Source of the DNA: Bacilli bacterium
GTDB lineage: Bacteria > Bacillota > Bacilli > RF39 > UBA660
Length of the DNA stretch: 51,401 bases
NCBI GenBank assembly: GCA_017525855.1
Contig: JAFXSE010000021.1
Span: 1-51,401 of the forward strand
Reading direction: 5' to 3'
Each line of letters starts with the position of its first letter. The first letter of the stretch is position 1. A program made the position numbers and the translations under genes. Positions 43,033-49,425 of this stretch are shown here, piece after piece. The notes below the pieces were generated by a model. It made no database searches. It saw only the letters and a program-made list of their open reading frames with translations, and had not been told where the DNA came from.

Positions 43033-43302
43033 TCAATTCCTTTTCATACATGTTAAATTATTAGGACAATCTGTACAATAGAATTCTTTATGTGGACAAT
43101 TTTTGCTGATTTTTTGTTCCATTTTACCATTACGATATTCTTTTAATTCCGTCATAAAATCATATACTACATTATGCCAATTATTAAAATTTTCTTCTAC
43201 TTGAGATATTCTTAAATATCCTACATCTTCTAATGCAGCTTCTAATCTACAAATTATAGTATAACATTCTTCTACTACATTGTCATCAGTTATTTTTACC
43301 AT
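43033..43302 (-). CDS. Hypothetical Cys-rich protein, 89 aa
   Basis: Helical N-terminal part, then a C-terminal cluster of Cys/His (NCPHKEFYCTDCPNNLTCM, about residues 68-86) likely to bind a metal. Its ATG shares a base with the upstream stop (TAATG) and it ends 2 bases before SHMT starts. Function unknown. Confidence 0.55.
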   Translation of the reverse strand: MVKITDDNVVEECYTIICRLEAALEDVGYLRISQVEENFNNWHNVVYDFMTELKEYRNGKMEQKISKNCPHKEFYCTDCPNNLTCMKRN

Positions 43303-43532
43303 TAATCTTTTCCTTTTGTTTCAAACCAACCATGTTCTAAAGCAAATTTACCAAAAGTAACTAGAATAGTTTGTGTTAGCATTTCTACATTATCATCAAT
43401 ATTGCTGAAATGAGGTAATTTAGCTTGTAAATATTCTTCTGTATATCGACTAATTAAGTGATTTTTAATCAATTTAGAAATTTCTTGTCTTAACATTTCC
43501 ATTTCTTGTTCAAATTCATTATAATTGTTCAT
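43302..43532 (-). CDS. Hypothetical protein, 76 aa
   Basis: Start taken at ATG 43532, which follows AGGAAG and overlaps the upstream gene by 14 bases; a longer form would overlap by 53. Mostly helical, with LRQEISKLIKNHLISRY and no recognised motif. TAATG overlap at its end. Confidence 0.55.
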   Translation of the reverse strand: MNNYNEFEQEMEMLRQEISKLIKNHLISRYTEEYLQAKLPHFSNIDDNVEMLTQTILVTFGKFALEHGWFETKGKD

Positions 43533-43752
43533 TATTTTCTTCCTTTCTACAGAATTTAACAAAATCTTCATAAAATTCAGTTTCAGCTTTCTGTTCTTCT
43601 TCTAATAAAATCTTGTATTTTTTATCTAATGTCTTTTGATTATATTTACAACCACAATTTCCTTTAGAATCTTCTTCTTCCCAACCAAAACGACATAAAT
43701 ACATATCATCACTCCAATCATATCGGCAATATTTACATTTTTCGCATTTCAT
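43519..43752 (-). CDS. Hypothetical zinc-binding protein, 77 aa
   Basis: The first 36 residues contain seven Cys (MKCEKCKYCRYDWSDDMYLC, later GNCGCKY), a plausible zinc-ribbon or knuckle; the rest is an acidic helix. Overlaps the next gene by 14 bases and follows the membrane gene by 2. Confidence 0.55.
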   Translation of the reverse strand: MKCEKCKYCRYDWSDDMYLCRFGWEEEDSKGNCGCKYNQKTLDKKYKILLEEEQKAETEFYEDFVKFCRKEENNEQL

Positions 43753-43754
43753 TT

Positions 43755-43937
43755 TTATTTTTCCTTTCTATGTTCAAATATCCACTTATCAACCCAGAAA
43801 AATAATAAGCCACCAATTAGATTAGCAATAATCGATGAAGTGATTGTGCCGTATTGATTCAAAAATGTAAAACAAATTGCTAATACTGGTGTAGATAACT
43901 GCCATCTTATTAAGTATAATAAATATTTCTTAAGCAC
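43755..43937 (-). CDS. Small two-helix membrane protein, 60 aa
   Basis: Two hydrophobic segments, residues 5-27 (YLLYLIRWQLSTPVLAICFT) and 33-52 (SSIIANLIGGLLFFWVDKWI), short loop between, charged C-terminus. It overlaps the upstream gene by 8 bases. Holin-like in size and topology, but nothing specific supports lysis function. Confidence 0.6.
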   Translation of the reverse strand: MLKKYLLYLIRWQLSTPVLAICFTFLNQYGTITSSIIANLIGGLLFFWVDKWIFEHRKEK

Positions 43938-44145
43938 TTGTATTTTCCTCTTTTATTTCTACTACTTCAGTATTTTCAAACTCCATGGCAAAATTATCTG
44001 CACAATCGTATTCATTCCAAGATATTGCTTTCAATTTATCTTCTGTCCATTTTAAAATCTTAAATTCCATACAATCTATGGTTATGATTTTCGGATAAAT
44101 CGTTTTTCCATCTTCTGTCTTAAATTTTACAGTATATTTAGTCAT
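43930..44145 (-). CDS. Hypothetical protein, 71 aa
   Basis: Small beta-rich acidic protein (KYTVKFKTEDGKTIYPKIIT) of unknown family. TAATG junction with the upstream gene and an 8-base overlap with the next one. Confidence 0.5.
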   Translation of the reverse strand: MTKYTVKFKTEDGKTIYPKIITIDCMEFKILKWTEDKLKAISWNEYDCADNFAMEFENTEVVEIKEENTSA

Positions 44146-44465
44146 TATATTAAATCCTTATCTAGGAATTTCTTTTCTGTTTGCATTCTTTCTGGAACTA
44201 TTTTCCATAGACTATTCATTGCCTCAGATGTAAAACCATCTATAACGGTTGCTGTACCTTTTGTAGTATTTATACAATAAATATCACCTTTTACTTTAAC
44301 AAATAACATATTTTCATAAGCTAATTTACGTATAAAATATCCTTTTTTAAGATATATCATAGCTTCTTCAAAATCTACGCTAAAATTAAAATCTACTTTA
44401 AAATCATTGCCCCAAATAAGATTTCGAAATAACCACCAACATAATTTAATCATTCTTTTTCTCAC
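44145..44465 (-). CDS. Tad2/DUF2829-like small protein (possible anti-Thoeris)
   Basis: 106 aa. From about residue 30: FEEAMIYLKKGYFIRKLAYE, then MLFVKVKGDIYCI and a final NSLWKIVP, fitting the DUF2829 layout (FxEAxxxLKxGxxVxRxxW, short beta-strands, terminal W-x-I-V). Tad2 members of that family bind the signalling molecules of Thoeris immunity. The first 29 residues are an extra basic, aromatic extension. The usual Trp after the R is Tyr/Ala here, so the match is suggestive only. It sits in a cluster of small overlapping genes. Confidence 0.4.
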   Translation of the reverse strand: MRKRMIKLCWWLFRNLIWGNDFKVDFNFSVDFEEAMIYLKKGYFIRKLAYENMLFVKVKGDIYCINTTKGTATVIDGFTSEAMNSLWKIVPERMQTEKKFLDKDLI

Positions 44466-44823
44466 TTAAACGATAATTAAATATTTTATTATATAATTCA
44501 TTTATTTCTTTACAAACATCATTGTAATTAGTACTTTTACTTTTTAAGCATAATGTTAAATAATCTTGATATCGATTAATATTGTTTTCTATTTCAAAAT
44601 GCCAACCGTAAAATGGATTTAAATAATTAAAACAAAAATCACGTATTGTACTTAAATCTTTAATAGCTAGATAAATCTCACAAGGTGTTTTACCATGTCC
44701 ACAACAACAAGAAATAGTTTTTATATTATCAAGAGTATTTAAAATATATATTAAATCACATAATTCTTTATCAATATCATTATATGATATATTTTGTGTA
44801 TCTATTTCATACCAATTACTCAT
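44446..44823 (-). CDS. Hypothetical protein with Cys-rich SCCCGHG motif, 125 aa
   Basis: A TISCCCGHGKTPCEIYL segment (about residues 37-53) with four Cys and a His stands out; similar S-C-x-G-H-G patterns occur in uncharacterised phage proteins. The remainder is Asn/Asp-rich and helical. Overlaps both neighbours (20 and 8 bases). Function unknown. Confidence 0.55.
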   Translation of the reverse strand: MSNWYEIDTQNISYNDIDKELCDLIYILNTLDNIKTISCCCGHGKTPCEIYLAIKDLSTIRDFCFNYLNPFYGWHFEIENNINRYQDYLTLCLKSKSTNYNDVCKEINELYNKIFNYRLSEKKND

Positions 44824-45232
44824 AATCGTCTATTTCTTTGATATTCATATCTTTTACTGTTAATACAAATGCTTTACCGTCTTCTGGTTCAACATTTAAA
44901 ACAGCTTGTCTAATTGAACAACCTTTTCCTAATTGTATAGGTATATTATACCACCAATCTTTTATTTTTTCACAATCTTCTTGAGTAAAATCCCTTAAAT
45001 CTCCAAAAAATGCAACTGTTCGCATATAACTAGAAGATTCATCATCATTTCTATCAATAAATTCTACATCAATACTTCCTTCAGATCCTGTAGGTAAATT
45101 ACCGTTTTTATTTGGATGATACCATGTATTTCTTATAAAAATTTTAGATAAATCTGTTGCTCCAGATGAACTAAAAAGTTTATTCATATCATCTATTCTT
45201 ATTGTTCCAGTTACATGTGTCCAAATACTCAT
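44816..45232 (-). CDS. Hypothetical protein, 138 aa
   Basis: Alpha/beta protein starting MSIWTHVTGTIRIDD with a Trp-rich middle (DWWYNIP) and a later GKGCSIRQAVLNVEPEDGKA. The regular beta-strand layout suggests a compact single domain; I do not recognise it. Overlaps its neighbours by 8 and 4 bases. Confidence 0.6.
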   Translation of the reverse strand: MSIWTHVTGTIRIDDMNKLFSSSGATDLSKIFIRNTWYHPNKNGNLPTGSEGSIDVEFIDRNDDESSSYMRTVAFFGDLRDFTQEDCEKIKDWWYNIPIQLGKGCSIRQAVLNVEPEDGKAFVLTVKDMNIKEIDDYE

Positions 45233-45438
45233 TCTTTATTCTCCTTTATTTGTGTATCTATTTCGCAAATTTCACCTTGTCTATCAGATATAATATGTGC
45301 AACAGGTGTTAAAACATAAAAATGTTTTTTCTCAATACAAGCTAATCTAACAGCTTCATCAATTGCCTTATTTAAAGTTTTATGTCTTTTAATTGGCTTA
45401 GATTGCGCTCTATTATAGACATAATAAAATTTTTTCAT
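45229..45438 (-). CDS. Hypothetical basic protein, 69 aa
   Basis: Pattern YYVYNRAQSKPIKRHKTLNKAIDEAVRLA resembles small phage proteins with a beta-hairpin and helix that bind nucleic acids or proteins, without a defined family. Four-base ATGA-type overlap with both neighbours. Confidence 0.5.
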   Translation of the reverse strand: MKKFYYVYNRAQSKPIKRHKTLNKAIDEAVRLACIEKKHFYVLTPVAHIISDRQGEICEIDTQIKENKE

Positions 45439-45674
45439 CTCCAGATATCCTCATCGTCATCATCATCTAAATAAACATCATCGTAAAGCATAAAAACTTT
45501 TTGAAATTCATGATGTACCCTTCCTATTTCATTTAGAATATAAATAGTAACACAAGGAATCCAAAGAAATGGAAAACAAATTATCATTTTAAGTAAAGTA
45601 AATAAAGAAATGCCAATTATACTAATAAAGACAAGCATATCTAAAAAGTAATTTTTTAAAAATGTTTTAATCAT
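45435..45674 (-). CDS. Membrane protein, 79 aa
   Basis: First gene of the ten-gene minus-strand cluster. Two hydrophobic segments, about residues 12-32 (MLVFISIIGISLFTLLKMII) and 34-50 (FPFLWIPCVTIYIL), followed by a highly acidic tail (YDDVYLDDDDDEDIW). Start ATG after ATAAGGATAG. Function unknown. Confidence 0.6.
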   Translation of the reverse strand: MIKTFLKNYFLDMLVFISIIGISLFTLLKMIICFPFLWIPCVTIYILNEIGRVHHEFQKVFMLYDDVYLDDDDDEDIWR

Positions 45675-45705
45675 TAATACTATCCTTATAAAATTATAAA
45701 TTATA

Positions 45706-45736
45706 TTTATACTAGATAATATCTATTGTAAAACCA
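45706..45736 (-). promoter_or_regulatory. TGGTTTTACA-N15-TATAAA promoter for small-gene cluster
   Basis: Minus strand TGGTTTTACA (45736-45727) then 15 bases and TATAAA (45711-45706); spacing is shorter than at the other sites. It likely drives the genes from 45674 down to SHMT. Confidence 0.5.
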
Positions 45737-45761
45737 TAAAAGATAGTGTTTAAAAAATATT

Positions 45762-45779
45762 TTTTAGTAATTACTAAAA
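45762..45779. repeat. Perfect 18-bp palindrome in divergent promoter region
   Basis: TTTTAGTAATTACTAAAA is a perfect inverted repeat with no spacer, located between the divergent promoters of the minus cluster and the plus packaging cluster. It has the form of a dimeric repressor or activator operator. No cognate regulator was identified. Confidence 0.55.
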
Positions 45780-45783
45780 TACT

Positions 45784-45800
45784 GTTCTATACATATAGTT
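45784..45800 (+). promoter_or_regulatory. GTTCTA-type (putative late) promoter for packaging cluster
   Basis: GTTCTATACATATAGTT from 45784, 5 bases past the palindrome and 63 bases before the first ATG of the plus-strand cluster at 45847. Confidence 0.5.
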
Positions 45801-45846
45801 ATTATTACTAATTTTTAAACAATAACTTATAATAAAGAATAAACAA

Positions 45847-46260
45847 ATGACAGTAAAATCAAAATTAGATCCTGAAACTAAAATTGAGTTACTTATAAAA
45901 TTAGCTTTCGGTATTCCAATGAATGATTTAATAGAAGAATATCAATTGTCGTCTGCCAAAATTATTAATCTTAGAAAAAATAACTATTTAAAATATAATG
46001 AATTTTTTGAATATTGGAAAATTGATAAAGAAGTAGCTATTTTAGGCTTAACTCCAAAATATGAAAGAGCTTTATCAGTTGTTAAGAAGTTTTATAAATC
46101 TAAAATTAAAATTAATTCAATTAATTCTATTTTATATGAAGATAAATTATGTACTATGGATGAAATTTTAAATATGGCTGATTATATTTTACAAAAAGAT
46201 TATATATTTAATTTTAAAAATGCTACATACTTTATTAAAAATCATTATAGTGAAAAGTGA
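45847..46260 (+). CDS. Hypothetical helical protein with HTH-like N-terminus, 137 aa
   Basis: Residues 1-50 (KIELLIKLAFGIPMNDLIEEYQLSSAKIINLRK) resemble a helix-turn-helix of the type in terminase small subunits and phage regulators. The rest is helical and basic. It is the first gene of the cluster leading to the terminase and overlaps the next ribosome binding site. A DNA-binding role is inferred from the fold hint and position. Confidence 0.5.
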   Translation: MTVKSKLDPETKIELLIKLAFGIPMNDLIEEYQLSSAKIINLRKNNYLKYNEFFEYWKIDKEVAILGLTPKYERALSVVKKFYKSKIKINSINSILYEDKLCTMDEILNMADYILQKDYIFNFKNATYFIKNHYSEK

Positions 46261-46271
46261 GGAAAAAAAAA

Positions 46272-46679
46272 ATGGCTGTTACACAAAAACATATAGATAT
46301 TTCAGATACTGAAATGACTGCTCAACAATGGGCTGAATCTCAAAATAATATTTGGATGAATCTATTAAATGGTATTCGTTGGGATCCAATTGATAATAAA
46401 TATAAAGTTGCTCCAATTAAATATTCTGATGTATCTCTAGAAGGTGAAAAAATTAGATTTGGAAATAATCAAGAATTTCAAGTTTTATTTTCATGTCTTG
46501 CTTGTGAATATGCACATAAACAAGAGGTTAGAGATAAATGGAATGAAGCCTTAGAAAATCTTAAAAAAGCTTATGAAGAACAAAAACAATTAGATAGATA
46601 TACACAATCTAATAATGTTGATCTCAAAAAATTAAGAGATGAAGGTGAATTATTAACAAAAGATGAATTGGATAAATAA
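46272..46679 (+). CDS. Hypothetical protein, 135 aa
   Basis: I start at ATG 46272, with GAGGA (46259-46263) upstream, rather than the GTG at 46257, which is part of the previous stop region. Helical C-terminal half, Glu/Lys-rich (NEALENLKKAYEEQKQLDRY). No recognised motif. Shares a base with the next gene (TAATG). Confidence 0.6.
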   Translation: MAVTQKHIDISDTEMTAQQWAESQNNIWMNLLNGIRWDPIDNKYKVAPIKYSDVSLEGEKIRFGNNQEFQVLFSCLACEYAHKQEVRDKWNEALENLKKAYEEQKQLDRYTQSNNVDLKKLRDEGELLTKDELDK

Positions 46680-46960
46680 TGACACAAACTATTTCTAAAG
46701 TAAAAACAATATCAGAAGATTTAAATATATCAGAAGCAAAAGTAGCTATGATATTATATGATTATCTTACTTGGTGTTTACAAGAAGTACTTATAGATGG
46801 TAAATCACATACAATTTTTGGTGAATTATCTTTAAATCAAGATGATAGATTATATTTAGAAAATAGTAAATTTGGTTTAATTGATTTACTTAATAAATCT
46901 GATATAAAATTAATTCGAAAAATAGTAGAAGAAGGTCCAGATACAAAAATATTTGGTTAA
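46679..46960 (+). CDS. Hypothetical protein, 93 aa
   Basis: Helical with an ISEDLNISEAKVAMILYDYL segment, which looks like a winged-helix or HU/IHF-like start: the pattern LS..EA...LYDYL and later TIFGELSL recalls phage DNA-binding proteins of the IHF type, but the match is weak. Coupled to the previous gene by TAATG. Confidence 0.5.
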   Translation: MTQTISKVKTISEDLNISEAKVAMILYDYLTWCLQEVLIDGKSHTIFGELSLNQDDRLYLENSKFGLIDLLNKSDIKLIRKIVEEGPDTKIFG

Positions 46961-46963
46961 GTT

Positions 46964-47068
46964 ATGATTGAAATAATTAAAATAATTTATACTCTTTTTC
47001 TAAATACTATTGCCGATTTAATAGCAGATAAAATAGTAAATAGATGTAAAAGAAAACATAAAAAATGA
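46964..47068 (+). CDS. Short basic amphipathic/membrane peptide, 34 aa
   Basis: ATG at 46964, 3 bases after the previous stop; ends in TGA overlapping the next ATG (ATGA). Reads MIEIIKIIYTLFLNTIADLI then ADKIVNRCKRKHKK: a hydrophobic helix followed by a strongly basic tail. The tight coupling on both sides argues that it is translated. Function unknown. Confidence 0.5.
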   Translation: MIEIIKIIYTLFLNTIADLIADKIVNRCKRKHKK

Positions 47069-47310
47069 TATATTCAGAATATGAAGCAGAACAAGATTTA
47101 ACTAATTTAATTGAAGAAACATTTGATACATGTGATTCAAATAAAGATGAAATTAGATGGTTAATTTCTTTAATTCGTGGCTTTATGAATATACCAAATA
47201 AACGAATTGAACCAGTCACTGATAATTATAAAATTAATTTATGGCAATATCAATTACATCCTATTCTTGAAAAATACAAAAAGAAATGGAAATGCAGTAA
47301 TTATGACTGA
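47065..47310 (+). CDS. Hypothetical protein, 81 aa
   Basis: Acidic N-terminal helix (EYEAEQDLTNLIEETF) and a Trp-containing C-terminal half (INLWQYQLHPILEKYKKKWK). Overlaps neighbours by 4 (ATGA) and 8 bases. No family recognised. Confidence 0.55.
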   Translation: MIYSEYEAEQDLTNLIEETFDTCDSNKDEIRWLISLIRGFMNIPNKRIEPVTDNYKINLWQYQLHPILEKYKKKWKCSNYD

Positions 47311-47788
47311 AAAGAAAAAAAGGGGTGAATTTACATTAGAGCATGAAGAATTATCATCACAAGAGATGGTATTTATTGCTTTAACCATGCTAGAAAGTAG
47401 AGGTTATCCTGGATTTATGGAATTATTATCTGTAATAAATGATCCAGGAATAATTCTTAAAATAATTCGTCTTTTTTATGGCATGACTATTAAAATACCT
47501 CCATTAAAAGAATTTATAAAATGTTTACGTGCCGCTGAATATGCTTTTTGTGATATTCATAAAAAAGTTAATAGTTCATTACCAGCTAAACCTCAAGACA
47601 TTCGTCAATTTATGGATATAGATAGGGAACAAGAAGCTGAATTATTACAAATTTTTGATGAATGGTGTATTTATATGAATAAACAAGGCCATGATATTCG
47701 TAATTATATGCATATTAATCGTCAAAATACACGAAAACGTATAGCTATGTCAGTAAAAGGGAAGAAATGGAAAGCTAAAAACTACTAG
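47303..47788 (+). CDS. Hypothetical protein, 161 aa
   Basis: I start at ATG 47303, which overlaps the previous stop by 8 bases (ATGACTGA); the longer frame to 47207 runs through the upstream gene and has no ribosome binding site. Helical middle (IRLFYGMTIKIPPLKEFIKC), His/Asn/Arg-rich end (RNYMHINRQNTRKRIAMSVKGKKWKA). The size, position and basic tail would fit a packaging or head accessory protein (inference). Confidence 0.6.
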   Translation: MTEKKKRGEFTLEHEELSSQEMVFIALTMLESRGYPGFMELLSVINDPGIILKIIRLFYGMTIKIPPLKEFIKCLRAAEYAFCDIHKKVNSSLPAKPQDIRQFMDIDREQEAELLQIFDEWCIYMNKQGHDIRNYMHINRQNTRKRIAMSVKGKKWKAKNY

Positions 47789-47808
47789 AATCAAATAGTT
47801 TTTAATTA

Positions 47809-47830
47809 GTTCTAATACAATAAGAATAAT
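47809..47830 (+). promoter_or_regulatory. GTTCTA-type (putative late) promoter
   Basis: GTTCTAATACAATAAGAATAAT, 34 bases before the ATG at 47848, with AAAGGA between. Confidence 0.5.
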
Positions 47831-47847
47831 ATTTAAAGGATTATATA

Positions 47848-48540
47848 ATGCCAAATGATTTTCCTAAATATTGGAATGATGATACAGATGAAATAACTGA
47901 AGTAGAAACATTTGATAATACTTCACAATTAGTGCCTATTGAAAAAGTTAAACCTTTACCTACAATTGCTGAACAAAACAAAATTGTAGCAGAAAGTGAT
48001 ATATCAGAAGAAAATAAAGGATTATTACAAGGCTTAGTTGAAATTAATAATGTAGCTAAAACATTGGAAGCTATTAGAAGTGAAGAAACACAAGAACAAA
48101 GACGTACTGTTCTTACTGCTTTTTGTGAATCTTTTGTTGGAGCTAGACTTAAAAATAATCTTGTTGCAGAAGAATTAAAACGAAAATTACTTAATAGACT
48201 TCTTTCAAATATTGACAACTTAGATTTGGAGCTTACTTCAAGAATTTATGTAGATTTACAAGAAACTATGGCTGTAGATTTACAACAAGCTAATGCTCAA
48301 ATTATGGGTCAACAAAGTGCTCCAATTGGTAATCAAACTGGAACAGTAGTTAATCTTAATTTAGCAACAGGAGAAAATTCTAATGTTACAAATAATACTT
48401 TAAACGCAAATCCTCAGCAGGTTGGACAATTAAAAGAAGTAGCTGCTATGAACACATCAATAAAAGCATGGTCAAATGTACCATTACCTAAAAGAAAAGT
48501 AATTGATATAGATTTAAACAATAGTACTAAACCAGATTAA
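47848..48540 (+). CDS. Hypothetical protein preceding terminase (possible small subunit), 230 aa
   Basis: Disordered acidic N-terminus (about residues 1-45), central helical domain (about 50-150, NVAKTLEAIRSEETQEQRR, ELKRKLLNRLL), then a Gln/Asn/Thr-rich segment (155-195) and a basic C-terminal tail. The helical core and position directly before the terminase large subunit are consistent with a small-subunit or packaging role, but no DNA-binding motif is certain. An oppositely oriented endonuclease overlaps its last 27 bases. Confidence 0.55.
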   Translation: MPNDFPKYWNDDTDEITEVETFDNTSQLVPIEKVKPLPTIAEQNKIVAESDISEENKGLLQGLVEINNVAKTLEAIRSEETQEQRRTVLTAFCESFVGARLKNNLVAEELKRKLLNRLLSNIDNLDLELTSRIYVDLQETMAVDLQQANAQIMGQQSAPIGNQTGTVVNLNLATGENSNVTNNTLNANPQQVGQLKEVAAMNTSIKAWSNVPLPKRKVIDIDLNNSTKPD

Positions 48541-49347
48541 AAATTCTTCTATTGTAAAAAATTCTAACCAATTTAAATTATTTTCTTTTGCTATCTTTCT
48601 TTTTAAAGGATCCCGTTTTGTCCAAACATCTATTCCATGTAAATAAGCTTTACTGTTTGAAGAACGAATTTTCCAATTATTTAAAATTTCAAAATCTGTA
48701 TTAAACTGACCAAAAATATGTTTTCCATGAGTCCAATGACCTTGAAATTCAATATACAAATCACGAGATGGAATATAAAAATCACAATTAAACGGATATT
48801 TTTCAGATTTATATTGACAGATAACATCTTTAAATTTTTCTTTCAATAATTGATTTATTTGATGCTCTGGTTTAGAATATGTCATTGTACCATTCTTTTT
48901 ACGCGTTTCTAATCGTTTTTTAGTCATTTCAGCACGCTGTTCTAAAGAATATTTTTTACCAGTTTTAATTTTTTTTAATTTTTCAATAGTTTCTTTTGTA
49001 TGGTGCTTTCCTTTTATCCATGGAATAGTTCCTTTTTTACTTATAGATATTTTTAATTTTGTTTCATTATTTAATTTTTTTCCTTTTCTTGGAGAAACTT
49101 TTCCTTTTTTAACTTTAGACAATGCTTTTTTATGATCATCAGAAAATTTAATTCCCTCTTTTGTTTTTGCATATTTTGCTACGCGTTTATCTGTATTTTT
49201 TGTTAAACCTTTATTCCAAGAAGGTTTATTCTTTTTACTATCATTGGCACATTTACGGCAACAGTAGTAATGTTTATTTCCTTTAATTTCAGAAGGAAAT
49301 TTTTCAAATAATTTTCCACATTTTTCACATATCAATTGTATTTTCAT
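48514..49347 (-). CDS. NUMOD3/Vsr-type homing endonuclease
   Basis: 277 aa. N-terminal C2C2-like zinc finger (ICEKCGKLF..YYCCRKCAND, residues 7-36), then tandem NUMOD3 repeats (NKGLTKNTD, FSDDHKKALSKVKKGKVSPR, KLNNETKLKISISKKG, HHTKETIEKLKKIKTGKKYS; about 45-145) that bind DNA, and a C-terminal Vsr-like nuclease (KSEKYPFNCDFYIPSRDLYIEFQGHWTHG, about 185-215) with Asp/Glu/His catalytic residues. Inserted antiparallel between the putative small-subunit gene and terL. Its 3' end overlaps the plus gene by 27 bases. Confidence 0.85.
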   Translation of the reverse strand: MKIQLICEKCGKLFEKFPSEIKGNKHYYCCRKCANDSKKNKPSWNKGLTKNTDKRVAKYAKTKEGIKFSDDHKKALSKVKKGKVSPRKGKKLNNETKLKISISKKGTIPWIKGKHHTKETIEKLKKIKTGKKYSLEQRAEMTKKRLETRKKNGTMTYSKPEHQINQLLKEKFKDVICQYKSEKYPFNCDFYIPSRDLYIEFQGHWTHGKHIFGQFNTDFEILNNWKIRSSNSKAYLHGIDVWTKRDPLKRKIAKENNLNWLEFFTIEEFLIWFSTIV

Positions 49348-49359
49348 ATATAATAGAAC
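49348..49359 (-). promoter_or_regulatory. GTTCTA motif abutting the endonuclease start (possible leaderless mRNA)
   Basis: GTTCTATTATATATG: only 6 bases separate GTTCTA (49359-49354) from the ATG at 49347 and there is no Shine-Dalgarno. If the hexamer acts as a -10, transcription would begin at or near the start codon. It forms a divergent pair with the terminase promoter. Confidence 0.4.
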
Positions 49360-49390
49360 TTTATTTTTTATTGCATTATTAATTTTAATA

Positions 49391-49406
49391 GTTCTAATTT
49401 AATATA
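49391..49406 (+). promoter_or_regulatory. GTTCTA-type (putative late) promoter for terminase
   Basis: GTTCTAATTTAATATA (49391-49406), 30 bases upstream of the terminase ATG, diverging from the endonuclease promoter 32 bases away. Confidence 0.5.
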
Positions 49407-49425
49407 AAGTAAATGGAAAATAACT

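Noticed and set aside
47841..48218. 125-codon minus-strand open frame
   Set aside because: Antisense shadow of the 230-aa gene; no promoter or ribosome binding site.
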